DNA from: Exiguobacterium oxidotolerans JCM 12280
GTDB taxonomy: Bacteria; Bacillota; Bacilli; Exiguobacteriales; Exiguobacteriaceae
Length of the DNA stretch: 56,500 nt
Reading direction: 5' to 3'
NCBI RefSeq assembly: GCF_000702625.1
Contig: NZ_JNIS01000001.1
Span: 1,656,001 to 1,712,500, forward strand
Shown: one piece after another, positions 30,545-42,396 of the stretch
Layout: each line of letters starts with the position of its first letter
Position numbering within the stretch: the stretch's first letter is position 1
Notes under the pieces: generated by a model
What the model was told of the DNA's origin: nothing
Database searches by the model: none
The model's input: the letters and a program-made list of their open reading frames with translations, nothing else
Translations under genes and position numbers: made by a program

Positions 30545-32623
30545 ATGGCAAGAGAATTCTCCCTTAAGAACACCCGTAATATCGGGATCATGGCCCACAT
30601 CGATGCTGGTAAAACAACAACGACTGAGCGTATCCTCTATTACACGGGTCGTATCCACAAAATCGGTGAAACGCACGAAGGTGCTTCACAAATGGACTGG
30701 ATGGAGCAAGAGCAAGAACGTGGAATCACGATTACATCGGCAGCAACAACTGCACAATGGAAAGGTAACCGCGTAAACATCATCGATACTCCTGGACACG
30801 TAGACTTCACTGTTGAAGTTGAACGTTCACTCCGTGTACTTGATGGTGCGGTTGCAGTACTTGATGCTCAGTCTGGTGTTGAGCCACAAACTGAGACAGT
30901 ATGGCGCCAAGCTACAACTTACGGCGTACCACGTATCGTTTTCGTAAACAAAATGGATAAAATCGGTGCAGACTTCCTGTACTCGGTCGGAACGCTTCGC
31001 GATCGCCTTCAAGCGAACGCACATGCAATCCAAATTCCAATCGGCGCGGAAGATGAATTCAAAGGAATCATCGACCTCGTTGAAAAGAAAACATACATGT
31101 ACGGTAACGACATCGGTACTGATATCGAAGTAACGGATGGTTTCCCTGCAGAATTCGCAGATGAAGCTGAAGAACTTCGTGCATCATTAATCGAAGCAGT
31201 TGCTGATTACGAAGAAGAAATGATGATGAAATACCTCGAGGGCGAGGAAATTTCAATCGAAGAGTTAAAAGCGGGTATCCGTAAAGCGACTCTTACAGTT
31301 GATTTCTACCCTGTACTCGTTGGTTCGGCATTTAAGAACAAAGGTGTTCAGCTTATGCTTGACGCAGTTCTTGACTACCTCCCATCACCAGTCGACGTAA
31401 AAGCAATCACAGGAATTAACATGGATACAGATGAAGAGATCGTTCGTGAGTCTACTGACGAAGCGCCATTCTCTGCACTTGCATTCAAAGTTATGACTGA
31501 CCCGTATGTTGGTAAATTAACGTTCTTCCGTGTGTACTCTGGTACAGCTTCGGCAGGATCATACGTTAAGAACTCAACAAAAGGTAAACGTGAGCGTCTT
31601 GGACGTATCCTTCAAATGCACGCGAACAGCCGTGAGGAGATCCCAATGGTCTTCGCTGGTGACATCGCTGCAGCTGTAGGTCTTAAAGATACGACTACTG
31701 GTGATACGCTTTGTTCTGAGAAAGACAACGTCGTTCTCGAATCAATGACATTCCCAGAACCAGTTATCTCGGTCGCGATCGAACCAAAAACGAAAGCCGA
31801 CCAAGATAAAATGGGTCAAGCACTTGCTAAGCTTGCTGAAGAGGATCCAACGTTCCGCACTGAAACAAACCCAGAGACTGGTCAAACGATCATCTCAGGT
31901 ATGGGTGAGCTTCACCTCGACATCATCGTTGACCGTATGCGTCGCGAGTTCAAAGTCGAAGCTAACGTTGGTGCTCCACAAGTAGCTTACCGTGAAACGA
32001 TTCGCCAAGCGGCGAAAATCGATTCTAAGTTCGCTCGTCAATCAGGTGGTCGTGGTCAGTATGGTCACGTCGTCGTAGAATTCGAGCCGAACGAAGAAGG
32101 TGCTGGCTTCGAGTTCAACAACAAAATCGTCGGTGGTGTTGTTCCACGTGAATACATCCCAGCGGTTGAAAACGGAATCGAAGAAGCTCTTCAAAACGGT
32201 ATCCTTGCTGGTTATCCAGTAGTTGACGTTAAAGCAGCACTCGTTTTCGGTTCATACCACGATGTCGACTCAAACGAGATGGCATTTAAAATCGCGGCTT
32301 CAATGGCCGTCAAACAACTTAAAGATAAGAGCGGCGCTGTTATCCTTGAGCCAATGATGAAAGTTGAAATCGTCATCCCAGACGAATACATGGGAGACAT
32401 CATGGGTGACGTTACGTCACGCCGTGGACGCGTTGAAGGTATGGAAGCTCGTGGGAACGCACAAGTCGTTCGCTCGATGATTCCACTTTCGGAAATGTTC
32501 GGATATGCAACAGGGCTTCGTTCGCGCACACAAGGTCGCGGTACGTACTCAATGCACTTCGATCACTACGAAGAAGTACCGAAATCAGTTGCTGAAGAAA
32601 TCATCAAAAAATCAAACGGCTAA
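30545..32623 (+). CDS. fusA: Elongation factor G
   Basis: 692 aa translational GTPase that drives tRNA-mRNA translocation and, with RRF, ribosome recycling. G motifs: AHIDAGKTT (G1, near residues 17-25), RGITITSAA (G2), DTPGHVDF (G3), NKMDKIGAD (G4). Domains III-V follow with [22 protein letters not shown] 30545 follows AAAGGAGAATGTTTAAAG. Third gene of the str operon. Confidence 0.98.
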   Translation: MAREFSLKNTRNIGIMAHIDAGKTTTTERILYYTGRIHKIGETHEGASQMDWMEQEQERGITITSAATTAQWKGNRVNIIDTPGHVDFTVEVERSLRVLDGAVAVLDAQSGVEPQTETVWRQATTYGVPRIVFVNKMDKIGADFLYSVGTLRDRLQANAHAIQIPIGAEDEFKGIIDLVEKKTYMYGNDIGTDIEVTDGFPAEFADEAEELRASLIEAVADYEEEMMMKYLEGEEISIEELKAGIRKATLTVDFYPVLVGSAFKNKGVQLMLDAVLDYLPSPVDVKAITGINMDTDEEIVRESTDEAPFSALAFKVMTDPYVGKLTFFRVYSGTASAGSYVKNSTKGKRERLGRILQMHANSREEIPMVFAGDIAAAVGLKDTTTGDTLCSEKDNVVLESMTFPEPVISVAIEPKTKADQDKMGQALAKLAEEDPTFRTETNPETGQTIISGMGELHLDIIVDRMRREFKVEANVGAPQVAYRETIRQAAKIDSKFARQSGGRGQYGHVVVEFEPNEEGAGFEFNNKIVGGVVPREYIPAVENGIEEALQNGILAGYPVVDVKAALVFGSYHDVDSNEMAFKIAASMAVKQLKDKSGAVILEPMMKVEIVIPDEYMGDIMGDVTSRRGRVEGMEARGNAQVVRSMIPLSEMFGYATGLRSRTQGRGTYSMHFDHYEEVPKSVAEEIIKKSNG

Positions 32624-32634
32624 TCCTTCACAGG

Positions 32635-32663
32635 TTGTCACGATTATTTGATTAGTGTAAGCT
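32635..32663 (+). promoter_or_regulatory. Possible promoter for tuf
   Basis: -35 TTGTCA (32635-32640) and -10 TAAGCT (32658-32663) with 17-bp spacing. The -10 is weak. Read-through from fusA is the alternative. Confidence 0.42.
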
Positions 32664-32664
32664 A

Positions 32665-32699
32665 AGGAAGGTGTACGTTATTCGACGATTCACCTTCCT
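32665..32699 (+). promoter_or_regulatory. Leader hairpin before tuf
   Basis: AGGAAGGTG (32665-32673) pairs perfectly with CACCTTCCT (32691-32699). No U-run follows, so it is not an intrinsic terminator. It would sit at the very 5' end of a transcript from the possible promoter. Confidence 0.45.
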
Positions 32700-32741
32700 A
32701 GTTATAAAAATATTATTAGACACATAGAGGAGGAATTCAGA

Positions 32742-33929
<1,188 letters not shown>

Positions 33930-33939
33930 TTTTTAAGCA

Positions 33940-33975
33940 AAAAGGTCTTCCGTCTCCCGTGACGGAAGACCTTTT
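33940..33975 (+). terminator. Terminator after tuf
   Basis: AAAAGGTCTTCCGTC against GACGGAAGACCTTTT, 15-bp perfect stem with loop TCCCGT, followed by CTTG. The A-rich 5' arm makes it potentially bidirectional. Confidence 0.93.
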
Positions 33976-33997
33976 CTTGTTTCTTTAAAAAACAGTC

Positions 33998-34026
33998 TTG
34001 CAACATGGTCAGACATCTTATATACT
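33998..34026 (+). promoter_or_regulatory. Promoter of the S10-spc-alpha supercluster
   Basis: -35 TTGCAA (33998-34003) and -10 TATACT (34021-34026) with 17-bp spacing. Transcription should start near 34033, exactly where the long-range leader pairing begins. Confidence 0.85.
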
Positions 34027-34033
34027 GAGGAAA

Positions 34034-34240
34034 GTGTTTGTGCGAGTGGTGAGAGACTTGAAAACAAGTTCTAAATTATTTTTCTTGCATTCTTGCTTGG
34101 AATTAAGTAAACTAGAATATGTTGGTCACAAACACAACGCGATGAAGCGGGAGGTTATGACACACCAGGCGGCATTGCCATGGCTAGTGTGGAAATTTCC
34201 GCGGAGAATGTCTATTTACGAAATAGGCGAAAAGGAGGGA
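34034..34240 (+). promoter_or_regulatory. Structured leader of the S10 operon
   Basis: About 210 nt untranslated. GTGTTTGTG (34034-34042) is a perfect complement of CACAAACAC (34127-34135), closing a domain that contains the small hairpin ACTTG-AAAA-CAAGT. Further down, CACAC (about 34161) pairs with GTGTG (about 34189) and CTATTT-ACG-AAATAG (34212-34226) forms a hairpin just upstream of the ribosome site. The layout suggests a multi-helix regulatory domain. No reading frame in it has a proper ribosome site. Confidence 0.6.
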
Positions 34241-34246
34241 AACAAC

Positions 34247-34555
34247 ATGGCAAATGAAAAAATTCGGATCCGTTTGAAAGCATACGATCACCGCGTGCTT
34301 GATCAATCGGCTGAGAAGATTGTCGACACAGCAAAACGTTCTGGTGCTACTGTATCTGGACCGATCCCACTCCCAACGGAGAAAGCGATCTACACAGTAC
34401 TTCGTGCCGTTCACAAGTACAAAGATGCTCGTGAGCAGTTCGAAATGCGTACACACAAACGTTTGATCGACATCGTTAACCCAACACCGAAAACAGTTGA
34501 TGCGCTTATGCGTCTTGAACTTCCATCGGGCGTTGACATTGAAATCAAACTTTAA
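34247..34555 (+). CDS. rpsJ: Ribosomal protein S10 (NusE)
   Basis: 102 aa, the standard length. Component of the 30S head and partner of NusB/NusG in antitermination. The core [21 protein letters not shown] and GPIPLPTEK is typical. ATG 34247 follows AAAAGGAGGGAAACAAC; the open frame extends far upstream to 33998, but that part is the leader RNA. It opens the S10-spc-alpha cluster. Confidence 0.97.
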   Translation: MANEKIRIRLKAYDHRVLDQSAEKIVDTAKRSGATVSGPIPLPTEKAIYTVLRAVHKYKDAREQFEMRTHKRLIDIVNPTPKTVDALMRLELPSGVDIEIKL

Positions 34556-34623
34556 TTTTTCTTCTATAAATAGTTGATACTAGCCAGAAGATCAAAATCA
34601 TTCAATATTAGGAGGTGTATCTC

Positions 34624-35250
34624 ATGGCTAAAGGAATCTTAGGAACTAAACTCGGTATGACACAAATCTTCAACGAGTCAGGCGAAGTAGTACCAGTTAC
34701 TGTCGTTTCAGTAGAAGGTAACGTTGTTCTTCAATTGAAGACAATGGAAGTGGACGGTTACGAAGCAGTCCAACTCGGCTTTGGTGATATCAAAGAAGGT
34801 CGTCAAAACAAACCGCAAAAAGGTCACGCTGCGAAAGCAAGTGCGACACCTAAGCGCTTCATTAAAGAAATCCGTACATCTGTAACAGATTTCGAAATCG
34901 GTCAAGAGATTAAAGCAGATACTTTCGCTGCAGGCGAAATGGTTGATGTAACAGGTACGTCGAAAGGTAAAGGTTTCGCTGGAGCAATCAAGCGTCACAA
35001 CCAATCACGTGGTCCAATGGCTCACGGTTCGCGTTACCACCGTCGCCCAGGTTCAATGGGTCCTGTCGCTCCAAACCGTGTATTCAAAGGGAAATTGCTC
35101 CCAGGACGCATGGGTGGAGAACAAATCACTGTTCAAAACCTTGAAATCGTAAAAGTTGATGTAGAACGTGGCTTACTCCTCGTCAAGGGTGCTATCCCAG
35201 GCGCACGTAAGAGCCAAGTTGTCGTCAAAACTGCGGTTAAAGGCAACTAA
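34624..35250 (+). CDS. rplC: Ribosomal protein L3
   Basis: 208 aa. Early-assembly 50S protein reaching the peptidyl-transferase centre. The loop with GGEQITVQN and the [18 protein letters not shown] extension, which approaches the A site, are present. ATG 34624 follows TTAGGAGGTGTATCTC; an in-frame ATG at 34615 falls in the ribosome site. Confidence 0.97.
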   Translation: MAKGILGTKLGMTQIFNESGEVVPVTVVSVEGNVVLQLKTMEVDGYEAVQLGFGDIKEGRQNKPQKGHAAKASATPKRFIKEIRTSVTDFEIGQEIKADTFAAGEMVDVTGTSKGKGFAGAIKRHNQSRGPMAHGSRYHRRPGSMGPVAPNRVFKGKLLPGRMGGEQITVQNLEIVKVDVERGLLLVKGAIPGARKSQVVVKTAVKGN

Positions 35251-35279
35251 TCCGTTTGCAAGGAAAGGAGGAATAACGA

Positions 35280-35903
35280 ATGCCTAAAGTAGCTTTGCTT
35301 AACCAAACAGGTACACAAGTTGGAGATATTGAGCTCGCAGATGCCGTTTTCGGAATCGAGCCAAACGAAGCAGTCGTATACGATGCAATCGTCATGCAAC
35401 AAGCTTCACGTCGCCAAGGTACACATGATACAAAAGGTCGCTCGGAAGTTCGCGGTGGCGGCCGTAAACCATGGAAACAAAAAGGTACTGGTCGTGCACG
35501 CCAAGGTTCGATCCGTTCGCCACAATGGGTTGGCGGTGGAACAGTCTTCGGTCCAACACCACGTTCGTACGCTTATAAACTTCCTAAAAAGGTTCGTCGT
35601 CTCGCATTACGTTCAGCACTTTCTTCGAAAGTCGCTAACAACGAGTTCATCGTTCTTGAAGGTTTGACAATCGATGCTCCGAAAACAAAAGATATGATTT
35701 CGGTCTTCGCTGCTCTTTCAATCGAACGTAAAGTTCTTGTCGTTACTGCTGATTACAACGAGACAGTCGTTCTTTCAACACGCAACATTCCTGGTGTCAC
35801 AGTCGTTGACGCTGCTGGAGTAAACGTCCTTGATCTTGTCGGACACGACAAAGTCATCTTCACGAAGGATGCAGTTGCGAGAGTAGAGGAGGTGCTTGCA
35901 TAA
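35280..35903 (+). CDS. rplD: Ribosomal protein L4
   Basis: 207 aa. Its extended loop ([20 protein letters not shown]) lines the peptide exit tunnel, where macrolide-resistance changes arise; the [12 protein letters not shown] motif is unaltered. In proteobacteria L4 represses the S10 operon; that is not established for Bacilli. ATG 35280 follows AAAGGAGGAATAACGA. The stop shares a base with the rplW start (TAATG). Confidence 0.97.
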   Translation: MPKVALLNQTGTQVGDIELADAVFGIEPNEAVVYDAIVMQQASRRQGTHDTKGRSEVRGGGRKPWKQKGTGRARQGSIRSPQWVGGGTVFGPTPRSYAYKLPKKVRRLALRSALSSKVANNEFIVLEGLTIDAPKTKDMISVFAALSIERKVLVVTADYNETVVLSTRNIPGVTVVDAAGVNVLDLVGHDKVIFTKDAVARVEEVLA

Positions 35904-36187
35904 TGGCACATACACACGACATTATCAAACGTCCTGTAATTACTGAACGCTCAGTGAACCAAATGGCTGAGAAAAAGTACACGTTCGAAGTAGACGTGAA
36001 GGCATCTAAGACTCAAATCAAAGATGCTGTTGAAGCGATTTTCGGCGTTAAAGTTGAAAAAATCAACACACTTATCTCAAAACCAAAAGCAAAACGCGTA
36101 GGTCGTCACGCTGGTTACACAGCACGCCGCAAAAAAGCGGTCGTCACGCTTACTGCAGATAGCAAAGAACTCGATTACCTCGGTTAA
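35903..36187 (+). CDS. rplW: Ribosomal protein L23
   Basis: 94 aa. Sits at the tunnel exit and docks trigger factor and SRP. The N-terminal [14 protein letters not shown] and the C-terminal [22 protein letters not shown] are characteristic. Overlaps the rplD stop by one base, with AGAGGAGGTGCTTGC upstream within rplD. Confidence 0.97.
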   Translation: MAHTHDIIKRPVITERSVNQMAEKKYTFEVDVKASKTQIKDAVEAIFGVKVEKINTLISKPKAKRVGRHAGYTARRKKAVVTLTADSKELDYLG

Positions 36188-36219
36188 TCGGTACTCTGTA
36201 GAAAAGGAGGGAACTCTCG

Positions 36220-37050
36220 ATGGGAATTAAAAAGTTTAAACCGACCACTAACGGTCGTCGTAACATGACTGCACTCGACTTTGCTGAAATTACGGCTTCA
36301 CGTCCTGAAAAATCGTTAACTGAAAAGCTTTCGAAAAAGGGCGGACGTAACAACCAAGGTCGCTTGACAGTACGTCACCAAGGTGGCGGACACAAACGTA
36401 AATACCGTATCATCGACTTCAAACGTAACAAGGATGGCATCGCTGGCCGTATCGCTACAATCGAGTACGATCCGAACCGCTCTGCAAACATCGCTCTTGT
36501 ACACTACATCGATGGTGAAAAACGCTACATCCTCGCACCTAAAGGATTGAAAGTTGACATGCAAATCATGTCAGGAGCAGAAGCTGACATTAAAGTCGGT
36601 AACGCTCTTCCGCTTGTAAACATCCCAGTTGGTACGTTGATCCACAACATCGAACTTAAGCCTGGTAAAGGTGGTCAGTTGGTACGTTCAGCTGGTACTT
36701 CTGCTCAGCTTCTCGGTAAAGATGGTAAATACGCGATTGTTCGTCTTCAATCAGGCGAAACACGTATGATCCTTGCTACTTGCCGTGCTACAATCGGCGC
36801 TGTCGGTAATGAAGAGCATGAGCTCGTCAATATCGGTAAAGCTGGTCGTTCACGCTGGCTCGGAAAACGTCCTACAGTTCGTGGTTCTGTAATGAACCCA
36901 GTTGATCACCCACACGGTGGTGGTGAAGGACGTGCTCCAATCGGTCGTTCGGGCCCACTTACTCCTTGGGGTAAACCGGCACTCGGATACAAAACTCGTA
37001 AGAAAAACAAAGCGAGCGATAAATACATCGTCCGCCGTTCTAAAAAATAA
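36220..37050 (+). CDS. rplB: Ribosomal protein L2
   Basis: 276 aa. Core 50S protein near the peptidyl-transferase centre, required for subunit association. The conserved C-terminal [19 protein letters not shown] loop, with the functionally important histidine, is intact. ATG 36220 follows AAAAGGAGGGAACTCTCG. Confidence 0.98.
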   Translation: MGIKKFKPTTNGRRNMTALDFAEITASRPEKSLTEKLSKKGGRNNQGRLTVRHQGGGHKRKYRIIDFKRNKDGIAGRIATIEYDPNRSANIALVHYIDGEKRYILAPKGLKVDMQIMSGAEADIKVGNALPLVNIPVGTLIHNIELKPGKGGQLVRSAGTSAQLLGKDGKYAIVRLQSGETRMILATCRATIGAVGNEEHELVNIGKAGRSRWLGKRPTVRGSVMNPVDHPHGGGEGRAPIGRSGPLTPWGKPALGYKTRKKNKASDKYIVRRSKK

Positions 37051-37113
37051 TTACGTGATTTCTGAACGGTTCGTAGGAACCGTTCCTGAATCATGCCAAA
37101 GGGAGGTACAACT

Positions 37114-37392
37114 ATGGGTCGCAGCTTGAAAAAAGGTCCATTTGCAGATCACCATTTGCTCGCTAAGGTTGACAAAGCCAACGAAGCTGGTGACAAGCAT
37201 GTTATCAAAACTTGGTCACGCCGCTCGACAATCTTCCCAGAGTTCATCGGTCACACGATCGCTGTCTACGATGGTCGTAAACACGTACCGGTTTACATGA
37301 CAGAAGATATGGTCGGTCACAAACTTGGTGAATTCGCGCCAACTCGTTCTTATAAAGGACATGCTGGTAACGATAAGAAGACGAAACGTTAA
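37114..37392 (+). CDS. rpsS: Ribosomal protein S19
   Basis: 92 aa. 30S head protein contacting the A-site finger. It begins [16 protein letters not shown] and contains [20 protein letters not shown]. The start after AAGGGAGGTACAACT is chosen; an in-frame upstream ATG at 37093 precedes the ribosome site. The 37051-37092 stretch holds the inverted repeat GAACGGTTC/GGAACCGTTC. Confidence 0.97.
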   Translation: MGRSLKKGPFADHHLLAKVDKANEAGDKHVIKTWSRRSTIFPEFIGHTIAVYDGRKHVPVYMTEDMVGHKLGEFAPTRSYKGHAGNDKKTKR

Positions 37393-37412
37393 TCTGAGGG
37401 GAGGTACTCATT

Positions 37413-37745
37413 ATGCAATCAAAAGCATCGGCTAATATGGTTCGCATTGCTCCTCGTAAGGCACGTCTCGTAGTAGACTTAATCCGCGGGAAGCAAATCG
37501 GCGAAGCTCTTTCGATTCTTGCTTACACGAACAAGGCAGCAACGCCAATCGTTGAAAAAGCATTGAAATCGGCAATCGCGAACGCTGAGCACAACTTCGA
37601 CATGAACATCGAAAACCTCGTAGTAACAGAGGCTTACGTCAACGAAGGTCCAACGCTCAAACGTTTCCGCCCACGTGCAATGGGTCGCGCAAGCCGTATC
37701 AACAAACGTACGAGCCACGTTCACATCGTGGTATCTGAAAAATAA
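37413..37745 (+). CDS. rplV: Ribosomal protein L22
   Basis: 110 aa. Its beta-hairpin ([27 protein letters not shown]) forms the narrow part of the exit tunnel with L4 and shows no deletion of the sort seen in macrolide resistance. The N-terminus [18 protein letters not shown] is typical. ATG 37413 follows GAGGGGAGGTACTCATT. Confidence 0.97.
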   Translation: MQSKASANMVRIAPRKARLVVDLIRGKQIGEALSILAYTNKAATPIVEKALKSAIANAEHNFDMNIENLVVTEAYVNEGPTLKRFRPRAMGRASRINKRTSHVHIVVSEK

Positions 37746-37757
37746 GGAGGGATTACC

Positions 37758-38414
37758 GTGGGTCAGAAGATTAACCCAACTGGTCTTCGCGTAGGTATCA
37801 TCAAAGACTGGGAATCACGTTGGTTCGCAGATAAAGACTATGCTGATCTCCTTCATGAAGACTACGTAGTTCGTGAATATATCGAAAAACGTCTTAAAGA
37901 CGCTAGTGTTTCTAAAATTGAAATCGAGCGCGCTGCAAACCGCTTGAACATTTCACTTCACACTGCTAAACCTGGTATGGTTATCGGTAAAGGCGGTTCT
38001 GAAATCGAAACACTTCGTACAGACATCACTAACCTTGCAAAAGGCAAACGCGTTCACGTTAACGTCGTTGAAGTGAAAAACCCGGATGCAGTTGCTAAAC
38101 TTGTCGCTGAAAACATCGCTCGCCAACTTGAAGGCCGCGTATCTTTCCGTCGTGCAATGAAGCAATCAATCCAACGTTCTATGCGTTCAGGTATCAAAGG
38201 AATCAAGACTGAAGTTTCTGGTCGTCTTGGTGGCGCTGATATCGCTCGTTCAGAGAAGTATTCAGAAGGAACAGTTCCACTTCATACACTCCGTGCAGAC
38301 ATCGATTACGGTACTGCTGAAGCTGATACAACTTACGGCAAAATTGGCGTAAAAGTATGGCTCCACCACGGTGAAGTGCTTCCTACTAAAAAAGCAGCAT
38401 CTAACGAACAATAA
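37758..38414 (+). CDS. rpsC: Ribosomal protein S3
   Basis: 218 aa. Forms the mRNA entry channel and contributes to helicase activity. The KH domain GxxG loop is GKGGSEIE ([18 protein letters not shown]), and the C-terminal domain starts at [17 protein letters not shown] 37758 is the start, behind AAGGAGGGATTACC, and gives the canonical [14 protein letters not shown]-terminus. Confidence 0.97.
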   Translation: MGQKINPTGLRVGIIKDWESRWFADKDYADLLHEDYVVREYIEKRLKDASVSKIEIERAANRLNISLHTAKPGMVIGKGGSEIETLRTDITNLAKGKRVHVNVVEVKNPDAVAKLVAENIARQLEGRVSFRRAMKQSIQRSMRSGIKGIKTEVSGRLGGADIARSEKYSEGTVPLHTLRADIDYGTAEADTTYGKIGVKVWLHHGEVLPTKKAASNEQ

Positions 38415-38447
38415 TCCACATCCGTCTAGGGAAGGAGGCAACACAAC

Positions 38448-38885
38448 ATGTTGTTACCAAAACGTGTAAAATATCGTCGTGTTCACCGCGGCAACATGCG
38501 TGGTAAAGCGAAACGTGGTACTACAGTACACTTCGGCGAGTTCGGTATCCAAGCTCAAGAAGCTAGCTGGATCACTAGCCGTCAAATCGAATCAGCGCGT
38601 ATCGCGATGACTCGTTATATGAAACGTGGTGGTAAAGTGTGGATCAAGATTTTCCCACATAAACCATACACTAAAAAACCTCTTGAAGTCCGAATGGGTT
38701 CAGGTAAAGGTGCTCCGGAGGGCTGGGTTGCAGTCGTTAAACCGGGGAAAGTAATGTTCGAAATCGCAGGAGTATCGGAAGAGATCGCACGCGAAGCTCT
38801 CCGTCTTGCATCACACAAACTTCCAGTAAAATGTAAGTTCGTAAAACGTGAAGAAAATGGTGGTGATACGAATGAAAGCAACTGA
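38448..38885 (+). CDS. rplP: Ribosomal protein L16
   Basis: 145 aa. Late-assembly 50S protein that positions A-site t[18 protein letters not shown], the basic [15 protein letters not shown] and the loop [19 protein letters not shown] are standard. ATG 38448 follows GGAAGGAGGCAACACAAC. The 3' end overlaps rpmC by 14 nt. Confidence 0.97.
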   Translation: MLLPKRVKYRRVHRGNMRGKAKRGTTVHFGEFGIQAQEASWITSRQIESARIAMTRYMKRGGKVWIKIFPHKPYTKKPLEVRMGSGKGAPEGWVAVVKPGKVMFEIAGVSEEIAREALRLASHKLPVKCKFVKREENGGDTNESN

Positions 38886-39075
38886 TCTCCGTCAGCAAAC
38901 TACAGAAGAGCTCAACGGTAAAGTCGGTTCGTGGAAAGAAGAGTTGTTCAACCTTCGTTTCCAACTCGCGACTGGTCAGCTTGAGAACCCTGCTCGTATC
39001 CGTGAAGTGCGCAAGTCGATTGCACGCGCGAAAACCGTTCTTCGTGAACGCGAACTCGGCATCAACAACGCATAA
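38872..39075 (+). CDS. rpmC: Ribosomal protein L29
   Basis: 67 aa, two-helix protein next to L23 at the tunnel exit. The core [18 protein letters not shown] and [16 protein letters not shown] is nearly identical to Bacillus. ATG 38872 is chosen to match the family N-terminus (MKAxxLR). Its ribosome site (AATGGTGGTG) lies inside rplP, so translation is probably coupled. Confidence 0.95.
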   Translation: MKATDLRQQTTEELNGKVGSWKEELFNLRFQLATGQLENPARIREVRKSIARAKTVLRERELGINNA

Positions 39076-39106
39076 TTCACTCGGATTCTGAGAGGAGGAA
39101 CACTCA

Positions 39107-39370
39107 ATGGAACGCACTAACAACCGCAAAGTATTAACTGGACGCGTCGTATCTGACAAAATGGATAAAACGATCGTTGTTTCAGTTGAGACTAAAGTAA
39201 AGCACAAGCTCTACGGCAAACGCGTAAACTACTCTAAGAAGTATAAAACGCATGATGAAAGCAACACAGCTAAAATCGGTGATGTTGTACGCATTCAAGA
39301 AACACGTCCACTTTCTAAGGACAAACGTTTCCGTCTCGTAGAAGTCGTCGAAAAAGCAGTAATCATCTAA
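39107..39370 (+). CDS. rpsQ: Ribosomal protein S17
   Basis: 87 aa OB-fold protein of the 30S body. The conserved [19 protein letters not shown] and [23 protein letters not shown] are present. ATG 39107 follows GAGAGGAGGAACACTCA. Confidence 0.97.
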   Translation: MERTNNRKVLTGRVVSDKMDKTIVVSVETKVKHKLYGKRVNYSKKYKTHDESNTAKIGDVVRIQETRPLSKDKRFRLVEVVEKAVII

Positions 39371-39394
39371 ACTCTAATTAGTTCGGATGAATAA

Positions 39395-39787
<393 letters not shown>

Positions 39788-39821
39788 TTCCAAAGAATTC
39801 CTACAAGGAGGTGCTCTAACG

Positions 39822-40133
39822 ATGCATGTCAAAAAAGGTGATAAAGTTCAGGTTATGACTGGTAAAGATAAAGGCAAACAAGGCGTTATTCTTACTGCTA
39901 TGCCTAAAAAAGATCGCGTTATCGTCGAAGGCGTTAACATGATCAAAAAACACACAAAACCTTCTCAACTTAACCCGCAAGGCGGAATTGTCGAGAAAGA
40001 AGCACCGATTCACGTATCGAACGTTATGCTCATCGACCCTAAGACAGGAACTCCAACACGCGTTGGTTTCACTGTGGTTGACGGCAAGAAAGTACGTATC
40101 GCTAAAAAATCGGGCGAAGCTTTAGATAAATAA
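39822..40133 (+). CDS. rplX: Ribosomal protein L24
   Basis: 103 aa. Initiates 50S assembly. The KOW motif is [21 protein letters not shown], followed by [20 protein letters not shown] 39822 follows CAAGGAGGTGCTCTAACG. Confidence 0.97.
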   Translation: MHVKKGDKVQVMTGKDKGKQGVILTAMPKKDRVIVEGVNMIKKHTKPSQLNPQGGIVEKEAPIHVSNVMLIDPKTGTPTRVGFTVVDGKKVRIAKKSGEALDK

Positions 40134-40164
40134 GAAGATTTAAAGAAAGGAGGTCCACTTTCTG

Positions 40165-40704
40165 ATGAACCGTTTAAAAGCTAAATACCAAGACGAAATC
40201 GTCAAAGTAATGATGGAGAAATTCAACTATACTTCTGTAATGCAAGCGCCGAAAGTCGATAAGATCGTAATCAACATGGGTGTTGGTGACGCTGTTACGA
40301 ACACGAAAGCACTTGACATGGCAGTAGAAGAGCTTCAGCTCCTCACTGGTCAGAAGCCACTCATCACGAAAGCTAAGAAATCAATCGCTGGTTTCAAACT
40401 TCGTGAAGGTATGCCAATCGGTGCGAAGGTTACACTTCGCGGAGAGCGCATGTTCGAATTCCTCGACAAGTTGATCAACGTGTCACTTCCACGTGTACGT
40501 GACTTCCGTGGTGTATCGAAGAAATCATTCGATGGCCGTGGTAACTACACGCTAGGCGTGAAGGAACAATTGATCTTCCCAGAGATCGACTACGATCGCG
40601 TATCTAAAGTCCGTGGTATGGACATCGTTATCGTAACTACTGCTAATACGGATGAAGAGTCTCGTGAGCTTCTCACAGCACTCGGCATGCCATTCCAAAA
40701 ATAA
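40165..40704 (+). CDS. rplE: Ribosomal protein L5
   Basis: 179 aa. Binds 5S rRNA and forms the B1b intersubunit bridge. [34 protein letters not shown] and [18 protein letters not shown] are characteristic. ATG 40165 follows AAAGGAGGTCCACTTTCTG. Confidence 0.98.
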   Translation: MNRLKAKYQDEIVKVMMEKFNYTSVMQAPKVDKIVINMGVGDAVTNTKALDMAVEELQLLTGQKPLITKAKKSIAGFKLREGMPIGAKVTLRGERMFEFLDKLINVSLPRVRDFRGVSKKSFDGRGNYTLGVKEQLIFPEIDYDRVSKVRGMDIVIVTTANTDEESRELLTALGMPFQK

Positions 40705-40718
40705 GGGAGGCCGCACAC

Positions 40719-40988
40719 ATGGCTAAGAAATCAATGATCGCACGTGAAGTAAAACGCCAAGCACTCGTAGAGCGCTACGCTGAACAACGCGCAGAATTGA
40801 AAGCACAAGGCGACTACATCGGCTTGAGCAAACTCCCACGTAACTCTTCAGCGGTTCGTTTACACAACCGTTGCAGTATCACTGGCCGTCCACACGGTTA
40901 CATTGGTAAATTCGGTATCAGCCGTATTAAGTTCCGTGATCTTGCTCATAAAGGTCAAATCCCTGGTGTTAAAAAAGCAAGCTGGTAA
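40719..40988 (+). CDS. rpsN: Ribosomal protein S14, long zinc-free (C-) form
   Basis: 89 aa. 30S head protein. The sequence has a single cysteine (Cys52 in [12 protein letters not shown]) and no CxxC pair, so it is the long zinc-independent form. In B. subtilis the spc operon carries the 61-aa zinc-ribbon form, with the 89-aa form elsewhere under Zur control. Here the long form occupies the rplE-rpsH slot, with no second copy in the window. ATG 40719 follows AAGGGAGGCCGCACAC. Confidence 0.96.
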   Translation: MAKKSMIAREVKRQALVERYAEQRAELKAQGDYIGLSKLPRNSSAVRLHNRCSITGRPHGYIGKFGISRIKFRDLAHKGQIPGVKKASW

Positions 40989-41019
40989 TTCATTAAAGTT
41001 GTGAAAGGAGGTACATCGC

Positions 41020-41418
41020 ATGGTTATGACAGATCCGATTGCAGATATGCTTACACGCATTCGTAATGCAAACATGGTTCGCCATGAGAAGTTGGAAATG
41101 CCAGCTTCTACAATCAAACGTGAAGTCGCTGAAATCCTCAAACGTGAAGGTTTCATCCGCGATGTTGAATATCTCGAGGACAGCAAACAAGGTACGCTCC
41201 GCGTATTCCTTAAGTACGGCGCAAGCAACGAACGCGTCATCACTGGACTCAAACGTATCTCGAAACCAGGTCTTCGCGTTTACGCGAAAGCTGATGAAAT
41301 CCCGAAAGTACTCGGTGGTCTCGGAATCGCTATCGTTTCAACATCTAAAGGTGTTATGACAGACAAAGAAGCTCGCCAACAAAAAGTCGGCGGCGAAGTG
41401 ATCGCATACATCTGGTAA
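41020..41418 (+). CDS. rpsH: Ribosomal protein S8
   Basis: 132 aa. Binds the central domain of 16S rRNA; in E. coli it represses the spc operon. [18 protein letters not shown] at the start and [24 protein letters not shown] near the end are typical. ATG 41020 follows AAAGGAGGTACATCGC. Confidence 0.98.
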   Translation: MVMTDPIADMLTRIRNANMVRHEKLEMPASTIKREVAEILKREGFIRDVEYLEDSKQGTLRVFLKYGASNERVITGLKRISKPGLRVYAKADEIPKVLGGLGIAIVSTSKGVMTDKEARQQKVGGEVIAYIW

Positions 41419-41449
41419 TTCACGCATAAAAAGAACGGAGGTGTCTTAA

Positions 41450-41986
41450 ATGTCACGTATTGGTAAAAAGCCGGTCGTTATCCCAGCAGGCGTTACAGTA
41501 ACAGTTGAAAACAGCACAGTTACAGTAAAAGGTCCTAAAGGTGAACTCACACGTGAGTTCAACCCGACTATGGCTATCAACGTAGAAGGTAATGAATTGA
41601 CTGTCGTTCGTCCAAACGACGAAAAGGCTAACCGTACAATTCACGGAACGACTCGTGCGCTTATCGCGAACATGGTCGAAGGTGTAAACAACGGTTTTGC
41701 TAAGACACTTGATATCCAAGGTGTTGGTTACCGTGCTCAAAAGCAAGGTAACAAAATCGTACTCAACCTCGGTTACTCACACCCAATCGAGTACACTCCG
41801 GAACAAGGCATTGAAGTCGAAGTTCCTACGAATACGCAAATCATCATCCGCGGAATCAACAAAGAGCGTGTTGGACACGTTGCTGCATTGATTCGTTCGT
41901 ACCGTCAACCTGAGCCGTACAAAGGTAAAGGAATTCGTTACAGTGATGAAGTCGTTCGTCGTAAAGAAGGTAAAACAGGTAAGTAA
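41450..41986 (+). CDS. rplF: Ribosomal protein L6
   Basis: 178 aa. Two related domains; it contacts the sarcin-ricin region and factor-binding site. [17 protein letters not shown] and the C-terminal [24 protein letters not shown] are standard. ATG 41450 follows ACGGAGGTGTCTTAA. Confidence 0.98.
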   Translation: MSRIGKKPVVIPAGVTVTVENSTVTVKGPKGELTREFNPTMAINVEGNELTVVRPNDEKANRTIHGTTRALIANMVEGVNNGFAKTLDIQGVGYRAQKQGNKIVLNLGYSHPIEYTPEQGIEVEVPTNTQIIIRGINKERVGHVAALIRSYRQPEPYKGKGIRYSDEVVRRKEGKTGK

Positions 41987-42023
41987 TTCGTTGATACGAA
42001 TTGACCGGAAAGGAGTGGCATAA

Positions 42024-42374
42024 ATGATCTCAAAGGCAGACAAAAACGCTACGCGTAAAAAGCGTCATGGTCGTGTACGTCGTACAATCATCGGGACTGC
42101 AACACGTCCACGCATGAACGTATTCCGTTCGAACAAGAACATTTACGTACAAGTCATTGACGATGCAACACATGCAACACTCGCATCTGCATCATCACTC
42201 GATCTTGAAAAAGGCAACACAGCTGACGCTGCAACAGCAGTCGGTAAGCTCGCAGCTGAACGCGCTCTTGAAAAAGGTATTGAAACAGTCGTTTTCGACC
42301 GTGGAGGATATCTCTATCATGGACGTATCAAAGCTGTAGCTGAAGCAGCTCGTGAAGCTGGTCTCAAATTCTAA
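42024..42374 (+). CDS. rplR: Ribosomal protein L18
   Basis: 116 aa. Binds 5S rRNA beside L5. [31 protein letters not shown] and the C-terminal [23 protein letters not shown] are diagnostic parts of the family. ATG 42024 follows GGAAAGGAGTGGCATAA. Confidence 0.97.
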   Translation: MISKADKNATRKKRHGRVRRTIIGTATRPRMNVFRSNKNIYVQVIDDATHATLASASSLDLEKGNTADAATAVGKLAAERALEKGIETVVFDRGGYLYHGRIKAVAEAAREAGLKF

Positions 42375-42396
42375 TAGAAAAGGAGGGAACCTCTAC

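Noticed and set aside
33998-34246. N-terminal extension of S10 by 83 codons through an open frame
   Set aside because: It begins in the -35 region of the promoter and spans the leader RNA. S10 is 102 aa in all relatives and the ATG at 34247 has an excellent ribosome site.
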